A stretch of 57,557 nucleotides of DNA from contig JAURFD010000014.1 in the NCBI GenBank assembly GCA_030827125.1, forward strand, positions 1 to 57,557, written 5' to 3'. The notes under the pieces are model-generated. The model saw only the letters and a program-made list of their open reading frames with translations, ran no database searches and was not told the origin of the DNA. The position numbers were made by a program, and so were the translations under genes. Below, one piece after another: positions 1 through 8,046 of this stretch (positions within the stretch are counted from its first letter, which is position 1; each line of letters opens with the position of its first letter). The DNA is from Candidatus Nanopelagicales bacterium. GTDB lineage: Bacteria > Actinomycetota > Actinomycetes > S36-B12.

Positions 1-312
1 AAGGCTCCCGCGAAGCGCGCAGCCAAGAAGGCACCCGCCAAGCGCACAGCCAAGAAGGCCGCCAAGAAGGCTCCCGCGAAGCGCGCAGCCAAGAAGGCAC
101 CCGCCAAGCGCACAGCCAAGAAGGCCGCAAAGAAGGCTCCCGCGAAGCGCGCAGCCAAGAAGGCACCCGCCAAGCGCACAGCCAAGAAGGCCGCAAAGAA
201 GGCTCCCGCCCGCAAGGCAGCAGCCAAGCGCGCTCCGGCCCGCAAGGCAGCAGCCAAGCGCGCTCCGGCCCGCAAGGCAGCAGCCAAGCGCGCTCCGGCC
301 CGCAAGCGCTAG
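1..312 (+). CDS. Lys/Ala-rich repeat tail of a histone-like (HU-type) DNA-binding protein, 5' partial
   Basis: Frame 1 is open from the window edge to a TAG at 310-312, so only the C-terminal 103 residues are seen. The protein part is a low-complexity basic tail. A 22-residue unit (KAPAKRAAKK then APAKRTAKKAAK) starts at bases 1, 67 and 133 and is almost identical at DNA level. It is followed by three 10-residue units of the type APARKAAAKR (bases 202-291). Such tails follow an HU fold in actinobacterial nucleoid proteins (HupB/HupS) and resemble linker histone H1. The HU domain itself lies outside the window, so the identity is inferred from the tail alone. A strong terminator follows directly. 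Confidence 0.75.
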   Translation, partial: KAPAKRAAKKAPAKRTAKKAAKKAPAKRAAKKAPAKRTAKKAAKKAPAKRAAKKAPAKRTAKKAAKKAPARKAAAKRAPARKAAAKRAPARKAAAKRAPARKR

Positions 313-318
313 TTCTCG

Positions 319-362
319 CAACGCTAAGGGCCCGCACCGTTCGGTGCGGGCCCTTAGCGTTG
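319..362. terminator. Perfect bidirectional hairpin terminator
   Basis: Bases 319-337 pair perfectly with 344-362 (19 bp) around a short CGTTCG loop region. The hairpin lies between the end of the histone-like gene (+) and the end of the small gene at 420-605 (-). It can therefore terminate both convergent transcripts. No long T-tract follows, which is common in GC-rich actinobacteria. Confidence 0.85.
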
Positions 363-419
363 CCTTGGGAGCCTGCCCTTCCGTGAGATCACGTCATCAC
401 GGCGTGGGCTTGGCTCGCA

Positions 420-605
420 TTACTCCTCGTCTGCGGCGTCCCACGCCTCGCTACGAGCGTGGGCGCGCTCAAGGGCAGACTCTGCCTCCTCGCGCGTCGC
501 GTAAGGACCCATGCGCTCTGAATTGGGATCGCCAGGGCCCTGTTCCACCTGTTGCGTCCTGAGGTTGAACCACCACAGGTCGTTGCCATCAAGGCCGAGA
601 TCCAC
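420..605 (-). CDS. Small conserved SPOR-like protein (61 aa)
   Basis: This is a short acidic protein with a core LWWFNLRTQQVEQGPG followed by GPYATREEAESALERA and an acidic C-terminus. The pattern (aromatic strand, then 'GPY-TREEAE-AL') is that of small actinobacterial SPOR-like proteins, which I recall being encoded beside map. No enzymatic residues are evident and the function is unknown. The GTG at 605 is chosen because GGAGGGAG sits about 8 bases upstream of it. An in-frame TTG at 653 would give 77 residues. It is convergent with the histone-like gene and divergent from map. Confidence 0.7.
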   Translation of the reverse strand: MDLGLDGNDLWWFNLRTQQVEQGPGDPNSERMGPYATREEAESALERAHARSEAWDAADEE

Positions 606-702
606 CGACGTCTCCCTCCGTGCCTGCCCGCGACAGCTGTCGCCTTCAGCCAAAGACTAGCGACGGGACGCGCGATCCGCTGCGGCGCCTAGACTGCTGG
701 CC

Positions 703-1563
703 ATGCCCTCCGCACGAACCGCGCTCGTCCCGGGCACCGTGTCACCCCGTCGACCGGTGCCTCCTGCCATCCCCCGGCCCGAATATGTCGATCAGCCAGC
801 CCCGCAGCGATTCGTGGGTAGCGAGATCAAGGACACGGAGACCATCGAGCGCATGCGTGTGGCGGGCCGCCTCGCCGGCCAGGCCCTCGCGGCGGTGGGT
901 GCGGCCGTCGCCCCGGGAGTCACGACCGATGAACTCGATCGCATCGGACATGAATTCCTCCTCGACCATGGCGCCTATCCCTCGACGCTCGGCTACCGGG
1001 GATTTCCCAAGTCGCTGTGCACCTCGATCAACGAGGTCATCTGTCACGGCATACCCGATTCAACGGTCCTCGCCGACGGTGACATCTGCAACGTCGACAT
1101 CACGGCGTTCATCGGTGGCGTCCACGGCGACACCAACGCCACCTTCCTCGTCGGTGATGTCACGGAGGACGCCCGACTGCTCGTCGAGCGCACACATGAA
1201 GCCACGATGCGCGCCATCAAAGCTGTCGCACCGGGTCGACCCATCAACGTCATCGGACGTGTGATCGAGAGTTACGCCCGCCGATTCGACTACGGCGTAG
1301 TTCGCGACTTCACCGGTCACGGCATCGGTACGGCTTTCCACAGCGGGCTCGTCATCCCGCACTACGACGACGAGCGATACGACCAGCACATCGAGGCGGG
1401 GATGACCTTCACTATCGAACCCATGATCACCCTCGGCACGATCGACTACGACATTTGGGATGACGGCTGGACCGTCCTCACCAAGGACCGGAAACTCACC
1501 GCACAGTTCGAGCACACGATTCTCGTCACCGAAACCGGCGCTGAGATCCTCACGCTGCCCTGA
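703..1563 (+). CDS. map: Methionine aminopeptidase, type I (MetAP1c-like)
   Basis: It removes the initiator methionine from nascent proteins in the cytosol. The protein has 286 residues. An N-terminal Pro/Arg-rich extension (about residues 14-30, [11 protein letters not shown]) is typical of the actinobacterial MetAP1c form and is thought to contact the ribosome. The pita-bread fold follows, with all five metal ligands visible: D132 (NVDIT), D143 (HGD), H206 (TGHGIG), E239 (TIEPM) and E270 (QFEHT). The length and motif order are complete. The next gene starts 13 bases after its stop, suggesting co-transcription. Confidence 0.95.
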   Translation: MPSARTALVPGTVSPRRPVPPAIPRPEYVDQPAPQRFVGSEIKDTETIERMRVAGRLAGQALAAVGAAVAPGVTTDELDRIGHEFLLDHGAYPSTLGYRGFPKSLCTSINEVICHGIPDSTVLADGDICNVDITAFIGGVHGDTNATFLVGDVTEDARLLVERTHEATMRAIKAVAPGRPINVIGRVIESYARRFDYGVVRDFTGHGIGTAFHSGLVIPHYDDERYDQHIEAGMTFTIEPMITLGTIDYDIWDDGWTVLTKDRKLTAQFEHTILVTETGAEILTLP

Positions 1564-1576
1564 CCCGGAGGTCACC

Positions 1577-2353
1577 ATGACGACGATGCCCACCACGTGG
1601 CCCCACGACGTCCACACGCTCTCCATCGACGTCGGCGGCACCGGACTCAAAGCCGCCATCGTCGACGCCGACGGCGCCATGTCCAGTGAGCGCGTCAAGA
1701 TGCCGACGCCCTACCCCTGCCCGCCGGAGCGACTCGTCGAGTCGCTCGTGCAACTCACCGCACCACTCGGGAGTCATCTGCGCGTGTCAGTCGGGTTTCC
1801 CGGACTGGTGCGGCACGGCATAGTCCTTGAGGTCCCGTCCCTGTCCCGCGCCGTGTACGGCGGACCCCCTGACCCGGGTCTGCAGAGCCAGTGGCACGGC
1901 TTCCACCTTGCCGACGCCCTCGCTCATGCCTTCGATCTACCCGTGCTCGTGGCCAACGATGCGGACATGCAAGGCGCTGCGGTCGTGCAGGGGCACGGGC
2001 TCGAATTCGTGATGACGCTCGGGACGGGCGTGGGAACGGCATTGTTCTACGACGGGCACCTACTCCCCCACTTCGAGTTGTCTCACGGCCCCTTCACCAA
2101 GTCACGAAGCATCGACATCGCTCTCGGCGAAGCGGCACGCAAGAAGATCGGGACGCGTCGCTGGATTCCCCTGGTGCGCAGGGCGGTATCGGTCTTCCAC
2201 GACATGCTGTACTTCGATCACCTCTATGTCGGCGGCGGCAACGCCAAGCGACTGGAACCGGCCGATGTGGGACCCAAGGGGACCCTGGTGTCCAACTCTG
2301 CCGGGATCCGCGGCGGAGTGCGCATCTGGCAGCTCACCGACGGCCAGGCGTAA
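1577..2353 (+). CDS. ppgK: ROK-family kinase, polyphosphate glucokinase-like
   Basis: It likely phosphorylates glucose using polyphosphate and/or ATP at the entry to glycolysis. The 258-residue protein has an N-terminal phosphate-binding motif IDVGGTGLKA (about residues 17-26), a central VANDAD segment, the phosphate loop LGTGVGTAL and a C-terminal YVGGGNAKRL motif. The CxCGxxGC zinc motif of classical ROK glucokinases is absent, as in PpgK. The ATG at 1577 has GGAGG at 1567-1571, so it is preferred over the upstream in-frame ATG at 1460 that lies inside map. A plain ATP-dependent ROK kinase remains possible. Confidence 0.8.
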   Translation: MTTMPTTWPHDVHTLSIDVGGTGLKAAIVDADGAMSSERVKMPTPYPCPPERLVESLVQLTAPLGSHLRVSVGFPGLVRHGIVLEVPSLSRAVYGGPPDPGLQSQWHGFHLADALAHAFDLPVLVANDADMQGAAVVQGHGLEFVMTLGTGVGTALFYDGHLLPHFELSHGPFTKSRSIDIALGEAARKKIGTRRWIPLVRRAVSVFHDMLYFDHLYVGGGNAKRLEPADVGPKGTLVSNSAGIRGGVRIWQLTDGQA

Positions 2354-2359
2354 CCGCCG

Positions 2360-2839
2360 ATGTCCGAGCAGACACGCTGGCTCAGCGATGACGAGCAGCG
2401 GGCCTGGCGGTCGTGGATAGCCGTCTCGCTGCTGTTGCCGGATCGACTCAGCCGCGACCTCCAGGACTCGACCGGCGTGGCTCTCGCCGACTACGAAATC
2501 CTCGTGCATCTGTCCGAAGCGCCCAATCGTCGGATGCGCATGAGCGAGCTCGCCGACGCGACCAAGTCGTCCCGCAGTCGACTCACGCACCAGATCGATC
2601 GCTTGGAAAAGGCCGGGTGGGTCGAACGGGAGCGGTGCGAGGACGACCGCCGAGGCGCCTTTGCCACCATGACCCCGGCGGGGTGGGAATTCCTCGTGGA
2701 TGCGGCCCCCCGACATGTCGCCAGCGTCCGAGCGCGCCTCGTCGACGTCCTGACACCGGACGAGTTTGCCGAGTTCGGTCGGCTCTGCGGCCGCATAGCG
2801 CGCCACCTCGAACCGGAGGCCGGCTCACCGTTGTCCTAG
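2360..2839 (+). CDS. MarR-family transcriptional regulator
   Basis: The 159-residue protein shows the MarR winged helix-turn-helix. It has an N-terminal dimerisation helix, LADYEILVHLSEAP, the recognition region MSELADATKSSRSRLTHQIDRLEKAGWVER, and a wing with an EDDRRGAFATMTPAG motif. MarR proteins are dimeric repressors released by small ligands or oxidation. The gene starts 6 bases after ppgK, so it may share its transcript. The ligand and targets are not evident. Confidence 0.9.
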   Translation: MSEQTRWLSDDEQRAWRSWIAVSLLLPDRLSRDLQDSTGVALADYEILVHLSEAPNRRMRMSELADATKSSRSRLTHQIDRLEKAGWVERERCEDDRRGAFATMTPAGWEFLVDAAPRHVASVRARLVDVLTPDEFAEFGRLCGRIARHLEPEAGSPLS

Positions 2840-2862
2840 CCCTGGGGAACGAGCCCCTAGGG
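2840..2862. terminator. Hairpin after the MarR gene
   Basis: CCCT/GGGG at 2840-2847 pairs with CCCC/T/AGGG at 2854-2862 with one bulged T and a 6-base loop. It starts at the base after the MarR stop codon. It plausibly ends the map-ppgK-marR transcript, but no T-tract follows. Confidence 0.4.
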
Positions 2863-2943
2863 CACGAGGGATCGGGGCAAAATCACCGCGAATTTCGGCC
2901 CCGGGGCTGCACACGACCGCCCAACCCGACACACTGGGGTCTC

Positions 2944-3744
2944 GTGACCGTCATCAGCGTTCTCAGCCTCAAGGGCGGTGTCGGCAAGACCTCCTACGCC
3001 CTCGGAATTGCCGGCGCGGCCCTCAAGCGGGGGCTCAGCGTCCTGGTGATCGACCTCGATCCCCAGGGCAACGCCTCCTCGATCCTTCGTTCCCGGCAGC
3101 GCTCTCACAGCGCCGCCACCGTGCTGGGCCATCCCACGGCCGACACCCTTCGGGAGTCCATCGCGAAGACCTCCTGGACCGGGGGTCCGGGCACGGTCGA
3201 CGTCTTGGCCAGCGCGCCGGAACTCATTCGCTTCGACTCCTGGACAGGCAACCGGCGCTTTGTCCCGAAGTTGGCCCGGGCTCTGAAGCGTCTTGAGGGA
3301 TATGACCTGGTGATCATCGACTGCCCGCCGTCCCTCGGCGCCCTCACCCGTGAGGCTCTCGCCGCGTCTCAACTGGCGGTCGTCGTCACGACGCCGTCGT
3401 ACTTCGGTGCCCAGGGTGCCGAGCGCGCGCTGGACGAGATCAATGAGATCCGGGCCACCGTTAACCCGGATCTGGAGTTCGCCGGCATCGTGCTGAATCG
3501 ACTTCGGGAGAAGACGGACGAGCACCGCTATCGCAAGCGTGAACTGATCGAGATTCACGGAGCGAGCGTGCTGCTCAAGCCGACGATTCCCGAGCGGGTG
3601 GCGCTGCAGCAGGCGGAGAGCACCGGTGCGCCGATCCAGTCGGTGAAGTCCGCGGGTGCTCGCGATGTCACCAAGATCTTCGACAAGCATCTGAACAAGT
3701 TGCTCAAGATGGCGCGCAAGACCAACGTCGAGACCTCGCCCTAG
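2944..3744 (+). CDS. ParA/Soj-family ATPase
   Basis: This is a deviant Walker A ATPase (266 aa): LKGGVGKTS near the N-terminus, the Walker A' region VIDLDPQGN, and IIDCPPS for Walker B, followed by a C-terminal helical part rich in Lys. It belongs to the ParA/MinD superfamily that positions chromosomes, plasmids or other cargo. No parB or parS-like partner is next to it, so it is probably an orphan ParA-like protein and not the chromosomal parA. The start is taken as GTG at 2944, which gives the family-standard N-terminus; longer in-frame ORF sequence upstream overlaps the MarR gene and is not protein-like. The final residues run up to the RNase P RNA 3' end. Confidence 0.85.
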   Translation: MTVISVLSLKGGVGKTSYALGIAGAALKRGLSVLVIDLDPQGNASSILRSRQRSHSAATVLGHPTADTLRESIAKTSWTGGPGTVDVLASAPELIRFDSWTGNRRFVPKLARALKRLEGYDLVIIDCPPSLGALTREALAASQLAVVVTTPSYFGAQGAERALDEINEIRATVNPDLEFAGIVLNRLREKTDEHRYRKRELIEIHGASVLLKPTIPERVALQQAESTGAPIQSVKSAGARDVTKIFDKHLNKLLKMARKTNVETSP

Positions 3745-3765
3745 GTGAACCATCTGCTGAGGTAG

Positions 3766-4160
3766 GGCGGCGGACGAGTCGACCTGTAAGCCGGATTCTG
3801 TCCTCGCGTGAGCGAGGGGCGATCATCCATCTGGGATCACCGTTGCCGGTGACCTCATGCGACCTACCAGCAGGATCAGTCCTTGCGGACCGAGCGGGCC
3901 GCTCCCTGCTACGGGCCCGAAGGCCCACTTGGTCTTGCTCCGGGTGGGGTTTGCCGAGCCACCGCAGTCACCTGCGGTGCTGGTGGTCTCTTACACCACC
4001 GTTTCACCCTTACCGGCCCGAAGGCCGGCGGTCTGTTTTCTGTGGCACTGTCCCGCGGGTTGCCCCGGGTGGGTGTTGCCCACCACCTTGCCCTGTGGAG
4101 TCCGGACTTTCCTCGGCAACCGGAGGTTGCCGCGATCGCCCGGTCGGCTCGTCCGCCGCC
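3766..4160 (-). ncRNA. rnpB: RNase P RNA (type A)
   Basis: This is the catalytic RNA of RNase P, which matures tRNA 5' ends. The terminal P1 helix is perfect: GGCGGCGGACGAG at 4160-4148 pairs with CTCGTCCGCCGCC at 3778-3766 (minus strand). Hallmarks seen on the minus strand are GAGGAAAGTCCGGACTCCAC near the 5' side, ACAGAAAACAGACCGCC in the middle and ACAGAATCCGGCTTACAG near the 3' end. The ends are set from P1 and may be off by a few bases. Its 5' end is only about 38 bases from the divergent yaaA start, so the two promoters must share that gap. Confidence 0.95.
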
Positions 4161-4198
4161 ACCACAGCGTACCGCCGCTGCCGCTAGGGTCCCGTGTC

Positions 4199-4981
4199 GT
4201 GCTCATCCTCCTGCCGCCGAGCGAGGGCAAGACACCCGCCGCACGTGGCCGATCGCTCGCCCTGGACGCGCTCTCCTTCGCGGACCTGACCCCGACGCGT
4301 CAGGTGATCGCCGACGCCCTGGTACGTCTCGCCGGCGGACCCGCCGCCAAGGCGCGGGCAGCCCTGGGCATCTCCGCAAAGCAGATTGACGAGCTCCAAC
4401 GCGATGCTGACCTGTGGAATATCCCTACAGCGCCGGCGTCCGCGGTGTATACCGGCGTGCTCTACGACGCCCTCGACTTCCCCACCCTCAGCGCCGCCGC
4501 ACGGCGCCGGGCCGCCTCGGACATCGCCATCGCCTCGGCGCTTTTCGGTCTGCTCCGCGTCACAGATCACATCCCGGCCTACCGACTCTCCGCGGACACG
4601 ACCCTGCCACGGGTCGGACGACTCGCCGCGAACTGGCGCGAACCCGTCCAACACGAACTCGCTACGACGGCCAAGCGTGGAGTGATCCTCGACCTTCGCT
4701 CATCGTCGTACGTCGGGCTAGGGCCGATTCCCGCGACACTTGCCGACCGGACCGCCGTCGCGCGCGTCCTGCACGAGAAGGCCGGCAAGCGCAGCGTCGT
4801 CAGCCACCACAACAAGGCCACGAAGGGTCGGCTCGTGCGATCCCTGCTGACCGAGCCACGCCCCCGATCCATCCCTGATCTCGCGGGTGCGCTCGGGTCT
4901 GCGGGCTACCGGGTTGAACTGGCTCCGCCGACGAAGGACGGGCTGCCGTGGACGATCGACGTGATCGTCACGGAGATCTAG
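4199..4981 (+). CDS. yaaA: YaaA-family peroxide-stress protein (UPF0246)
   Basis: The 260-residue protein begins with the family signature LILLPPSEGK and includes VYTGVLYDALDF, an SALFGLLRVTDHIPAYRL block and the conserved SHHNKATKGRL segment near the C-terminus. In E. coli YaaA limits intracellular iron during hydrogen peroxide stress and binds DNA; its biochemical activity is not firmly known. The GTG at 4199 is chosen because the signature starts at residue 2. The longer in-frame stretch upstream is antisense to rnpB and is rejected. No clear Shine-Dalgarno is visible. It converges with the RNase H/phosphatase gene (4-base overlap). Confidence 0.85.
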   Translation: MLILLPPSEGKTPAARGRSLALDALSFADLTPTRQVIADALVRLAGGPAAKARAALGISAKQIDELQRDADLWNIPTAPASAVYTGVLYDALDFPTLSAAARRRAASDIAIASALFGLLRVTDHIPAYRLSADTTLPRVGRLAANWREPVQHELATTAKRGVILDLRSSSYVGLGPIPATLADRTAVARVLHEKAGKRSVVSHHNKATKGRLVRSLLTEPRPRSIPDLAGALGSAGYRVELAPPTKDGLPWTIDVIVTEI

Positions 4982-6174
4982 ACGCCGAAGCCGCTGCCGA
5001 CGCCGCGGAGGTGCGCGGACTCGGCGAAGCCGAAGAGGGACCGGTTGCCGTCAGGGAACCAGGCGATGGTCGTGAGCGAGCAGGGCGCGAGTTCCATGCG
5101 ATACAGGCTCGATGACAAGGGTGCATCCACGCTGAGTCCGGTCATGATCTTGATCGGCGTCACATGCGAGATGAGCGCGACGCGTCGGCCCGGATGCTGC
5201 GCGAGAACGCGGCGCCGGGCGGCATCCACGCGATCAAGGCACTCGGCGAATGACTCGCCGCCGGGTGGAGCGACATCGGTCGACCCGAGCCACTCGTTGA
5301 GTTCGCGCGGCCAGCGGTCGTGAACCTCAGCGAAGGTGAAGCCATCCCACTCGCCGAAACAGCACTCGGCGATCCCTTCCTCCACCTCGACCGGGACACC
5401 GACCCGATCAGCGAGGATCTGTGCGGTCTGTCGAGTGCGGAGCAAGGGCGAGCACACGATCGCATCGACGCCTCCGCGATCGGCGATCTCGCGCGCGAGC
5501 GCCTCCGCCTGCTCGACGCCCACGGGAGCAAGCGGGGCGTCGTACCCGCCGCGACCGGAGAAGCGCTTTTCGAGACTAAGTTCGGTGGCGCCATGTCGGC
5601 CGAGCAGCGTGATGGTCGGGGTGCCCAAATCGGTGGCCCAGCCGACCATCTTGGGAGGTGCGGCACCTTCGCGCTCCTCGATCGCCCGTTCCTCAAGCGC
5701 CTCACCGATGACGTCGTCAGCAACGGGCAAGCCCTCGGTGGGTGTCCGGAGGACGCGTATCTCGTCATCACCCACCTGGGTATCGAGTGCCTCGTTGACA
5801 AGTGCGTCAGCCAGTTTGTTAGCAGCGCGCGGCACCCATGTGTAGGTCGCCTTGGCCCGCAGATCACGGGCCTGCAGGGCCAACTCCCGCAGAGCGGCGT
5901 TCTTGATCGACCAGCGGCCCGACATCTGCTCGACGACAAGTTTCGAATCCAGGCGCGCCTCGATCTCCGCCTCGGAGTCAAGGTGGAGGGCTTGCTCGAG
6001 CCCCGCGATCAGTCCCCGATATTCGGCCACGTTGTTGGTCGCCACACCGATGGTCTGAGCCACTTCCACGAGCACCTGACCGGTCTCGGCATCGCGGACG
6101 ACGGCTCCGAACGCCGCCGGTCCCGGGTTGCCCCGGGATCCACCGTCCGCCTCGACGATGAGTCGACGGGTCAC
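4978..6174 (-). CDS. Bifunctional RNase H / histidine phosphatase (Rv2228c-like)
   Basis: This is a two-domain protein of 398 residues. Residues 1-135 are an RNase HI fold with the four acidic catalytic residues visible: D10 (EADGGSRGNPGP), E51 (NNVAEYRG), D76 (RLDSKLV) and D123 (NKLADAL). It would cleave RNA in RNA:DNA hybrids. Residues about 188-395 are a histidine phosphatase domain (LLGRHGATE with H194; ISHVTPIK with the second His). The same fusion is known from mycobacteria (Rv2228c), where the C-terminal domain has acid phosphatase or alpha-ribazole phosphatase (CobC-like) activity. GTG at 6174 overlaps the upstream gene's TGA by four bases (GTGA), showing translational coupling. Confidence 0.92.
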   Translation of the reverse strand: MTRRLIVEADGGSRGNPGPAAFGAVVRDAETGQVLVEVAQTIGVATNNVAEYRGLIAGLEQALHLDSEAEIEARLDSKLVVEQMSGRWSIKNAALRELALQARDLRAKATYTWVPRAANKLADALVNEALDTQVGDDEIRVLRTPTEGLPVADDVIGEALEERAIEEREGAAPPKMVGWATDLGTPTITLLGRHGATELSLEKRFSGRGGYDAPLAPVGVEQAEALAREIADRGGVDAIVCSPLLRTRQTAQILADRVGVPVEVEEGIAECCFGEWDGFTFAEVHDRWPRELNEWLGSTDVAPPGGESFAECLDRVDAARRRVLAQHPGRRVALISHVTPIKIMTGLSVDAPLSSSLYRMELAPCSLTTIAWFPDGNRSLFGFAESAHLRGVGSGFGV

Positions 6175-6914
6175 AGCCCGGACTCGGCTGTCCGAATGAG
6201 AATCCGTCGGCACTCCTCGCAGCGGAGCACCTCCTCCTGCGCCGCGTCTCGGATACGACCGATATCGACCGGGGTCAACTCGATGCGGCATCCCTCGCAC
6301 CGACCCCGGTGAAGTTGTGCGGCGCCGATGCCCCCGTTGTCCGCACGAAGTTTGTCGTAGAGGGCCAAGAGATCGGCACTAACGCCGGCGGCCGCCGCGG
6401 CACGATCCGCAGTTGCGGTTGCCTCTTCCTCGGCGAGCATCGACATTGCCGCGTCGCGGGCCTGCACCGCTGCTGCGAGATCAGCTTCGGCCTGTGCTTG
6501 TTCGGCAAGCAGGGCATCCCGATTGCGGCTCGCGTCTTCAAGCCGCTCCATGATCTCGAGTTCGATGTCCTCGAGTTCGGTCTGCCGGCGGCCAAGCGAC
6601 TCCAGTTCATGCTGCAGGTTTGTGAGTTGCTTGGCGTCGTTCAGCGTGCCCGAGTCAAGGAGTTGCTGATCCTTGGCGGCGCGCTGGCGTACGAGGTCCA
6701 CGTCGGCATCGGCCTTGCGCTGCTCGAGTTCGAGATCACTCACCTCCACAGCGGCGGCGGTGATGCGATCGGCCAGCTTGCGCAGTGCCGTCTCGAGTTC
6801 CGTGACGCGTGCCGCCTCGGGCAACGTGGTGCGACGGTGCCGCACCCGATCAAGTTCAAGGTCATGAGCCTGTACGTCGAGCAGGACGAGTTGAACGTGC
6901 GGATCAGCCTTCAC
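6171..6914 (-). CDS. C4-type zinc-ribbon coiled-coil protein (DUF164/CT398-like)
   Basis: The 247-residue protein is mostly a long, Glu/Ala/Arg-rich coiled coil (about residues 25-180). It ends in a zinc ribbon with two CxxC pairs (CEGCR and CEECR). It matches the family of Chlamydia CT398 and mycobacterial Rv2229c, which is usually encoded between nif3 and the RNase H gene, as here. The function is uncertain; the ribbon suggests nucleic acid or protein binding. GTG at 6914 overlaps the stop of nif3 as GTGA, and the next gene begins the same way, so three genes form one tightly coupled operon. Confidence 0.88.
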   Translation of the reverse strand: MKADPHVQLVLLDVQAHDLELDRVRHRRTTLPEAARVTELETALRKLADRITAAAVEVSDLELEQRKADADVDLVRQRAAKDQQLLDSGTLNDAKQLTNLQHELESLGRRQTELEDIELEIMERLEDASRNRDALLAEQAQAEADLAAAVQARDAAMSMLAEEEATATADRAAAAAGVSADLLALYDKLRADNGGIGAAQLHRGRCEGCRIELTPVDIGRIRDAAQEEVLRCEECRRILIRTAESGL

Positions 6915-7717
6915 TCCGGGCTCCTCACGGTGAATGCCCAAGGGTCTGTGGGCCTGCTCGACACGGTGCAGGTCACCGTAGCGTCCTGCGCGGCGAGGTC
7001 GTCGATCAGGAGGGCTGCGGCCTGAGGCAGCCATGGCCACTCACTGGCCCAGTGCGCGATGTCGATGACGGCGCAACGGCCGTCCTCTCGATGGTCCAGT
7101 GTGCGGTGATGCTTCAGGTCGGCTGTGACATAAACATCGGCATCGAGTTCATCCGCGCGCCCTAGGAGCGAGTCCCCTGATCCCCCGCACACCGCAACGC
7201 GCTGCACGATCCGCTCCGGATCCCCGGCCACACGCACTCCGTGGGCAGTCCACGGTGTCTCGGCGGCCACGATCTGCGCGAACTGCGCCAGGGTCATCGG
7301 TGCAGCGAGCGTCCCGATGCGTCCAAGGCCCGTCTCGGTCAATGGCTCAGTCGGGGTGACACCCAGCGCGCTCGCCAGGGCGTCGCTTACGCCGGGGGTC
7401 GCGACATCGGCGTTCGTATGCGCGGCATAGAGCGCAATGCCCGAGGAGATGAGGCGATGGATCAGTCGGCCCTTGGGCGTCGTGGCCGCCACGCTGTGCA
7501 CGCCCGTGAGGAAGAGCGGGTGGTGGGTGACAATGAGATCGGCGCCTGCCGCGATGGCCTCGTCAGCCACCGCCTCGACAGGGTCCATGGCCCACAGCAC
7601 CCGATCCACCGTCTGGTCCGGTACGCCGCTGACCAAACCGACCGCGTCCCAGTCCTCGGCCGTCTGCAGCGGGTAGCGCCGCTCGAGGGCGGCGACGACT
7701 TCCCGGAGGCTAGGCAC
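6911..7717 (-). CDS. Nif3-like dinuclear metal centre protein
   Basis: The 268-residue protein has the Nif3/YbgI metal-binding residues: THHPLFL (H65, H66), AAHTNADVA (H100, D104) and a C-terminal cluster with AHWASE. Family members are often labelled 'GTP cyclohydrolase 1 type 2 homolog', but that activity is not well established in bacteria. It is the first gene of the Nif3-zinc ribbon-RNase H operon. The start is GTG at 7717, with GCCTCCGGGAAGTC immediately inside. The substrate cannot be read from sequence. Confidence 0.88.
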   Translation of the reverse strand: MPSLREVVAALERRYPLQTAEDWDAVGLVSGVPDQTVDRVLWAMDPVEAVADEAIAAGADLIVTHHPLFLTGVHSVAATTPKGRLIHRLISSGIALYAAHTNADVATPGVSDALASALGVTPTEPLTETGLGRIGTLAAPMTLAQFAQIVAAETPWTAHGVRVAGDPERIVQRVAVCGGSGDSLLGRADELDADVYVTADLKHHRTLDHREDGRCAVIDIAHWASEWPWLPQAAALLIDDLAAQDATVTCTVSSRPTDPWAFTVRSPE

Positions 7718-7778
7718 CTGCCGAGGCTAGCGTCTGGCACCCTTATCCGGTGCCGCCCAGTCAGAACACGGGTGGTCG

Positions 7779-7854
7779 GGGCCTGTAGCTCAGTTGGTAG
7801 AGCACTTCCCTTACAAGGAAGGGGTCGTCGGTTCGAGGCCGGCCGGGCCCACCA
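7779..7854 (+). tRNA. tRNA-Val (UAC anticodon)
   Basis: A full cloverleaf is visible. The acceptor GGGCCTG pairs with CGGGCCC, the D arm is GCTC..GAGC, the anticodon stem CTTCC/GGAAG encloses loop CTTACAA (anticodon TAC, reads GUA), and the T arm is GTCGG-TTCGAGG-CCGGC. The discriminator A is followed by an encoded CCA. Length is 76 nt. Confidence 0.95.
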
Positions 7855-7889
7855 ATCCGCGAACCACAAGGTTCCGCTGGAGACGAGGA

Positions 7890-7923
7890 GTGACCGGCGG
7901 GGTCTCGGGCCCCCGCCGGTCAC
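7890..7923 (+). terminator. Strong hairpin terminator downstream of tRNA-Val
   Basis: GTGACCGGCGGGG (7890-7902) pairs perfectly with CCCCGCCGGTCAC (7911-7923) around an 8-base loop. It follows the tRNA by 35 bases and is the likely end of the tRNA transcript. Confidence 0.75.
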
Positions 7924-8046
7924 TGGCTTCTAGTCCACACCCGATCTCACGGTCCCGCATCTTCAAGCCAACCGGCGCGGGTGCTTATCCCCGTCCGCGG
8001 CGTGACAAAGATGCGGAAGCCGAGCGACTCCGGGCAGGATGGCGCC

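Noticed and set aside
1-300. CRISPR-like or satellite repeat array
   Set aside because: The repeats are in frame, contiguous without spacers and encode a basic protein tail ending in a stop codon followed by a terminator.
3857-4198. Long in-frame upstream extension of the yaaA reading frame
   Set aside because: It runs antisense through RNase P RNA, which has clear structural hallmarks. The extra residues do not look like protein, and the YaaA signature begins right after the GTG at 4199.
5320-6312. 330-residue reading on the + strand opposite the RNase H/phosphatase gene
   Set aside because: It is fully antisense to a gene with all catalytic residues and shows no motif. In GC-rich DNA such long shadow frames are common.
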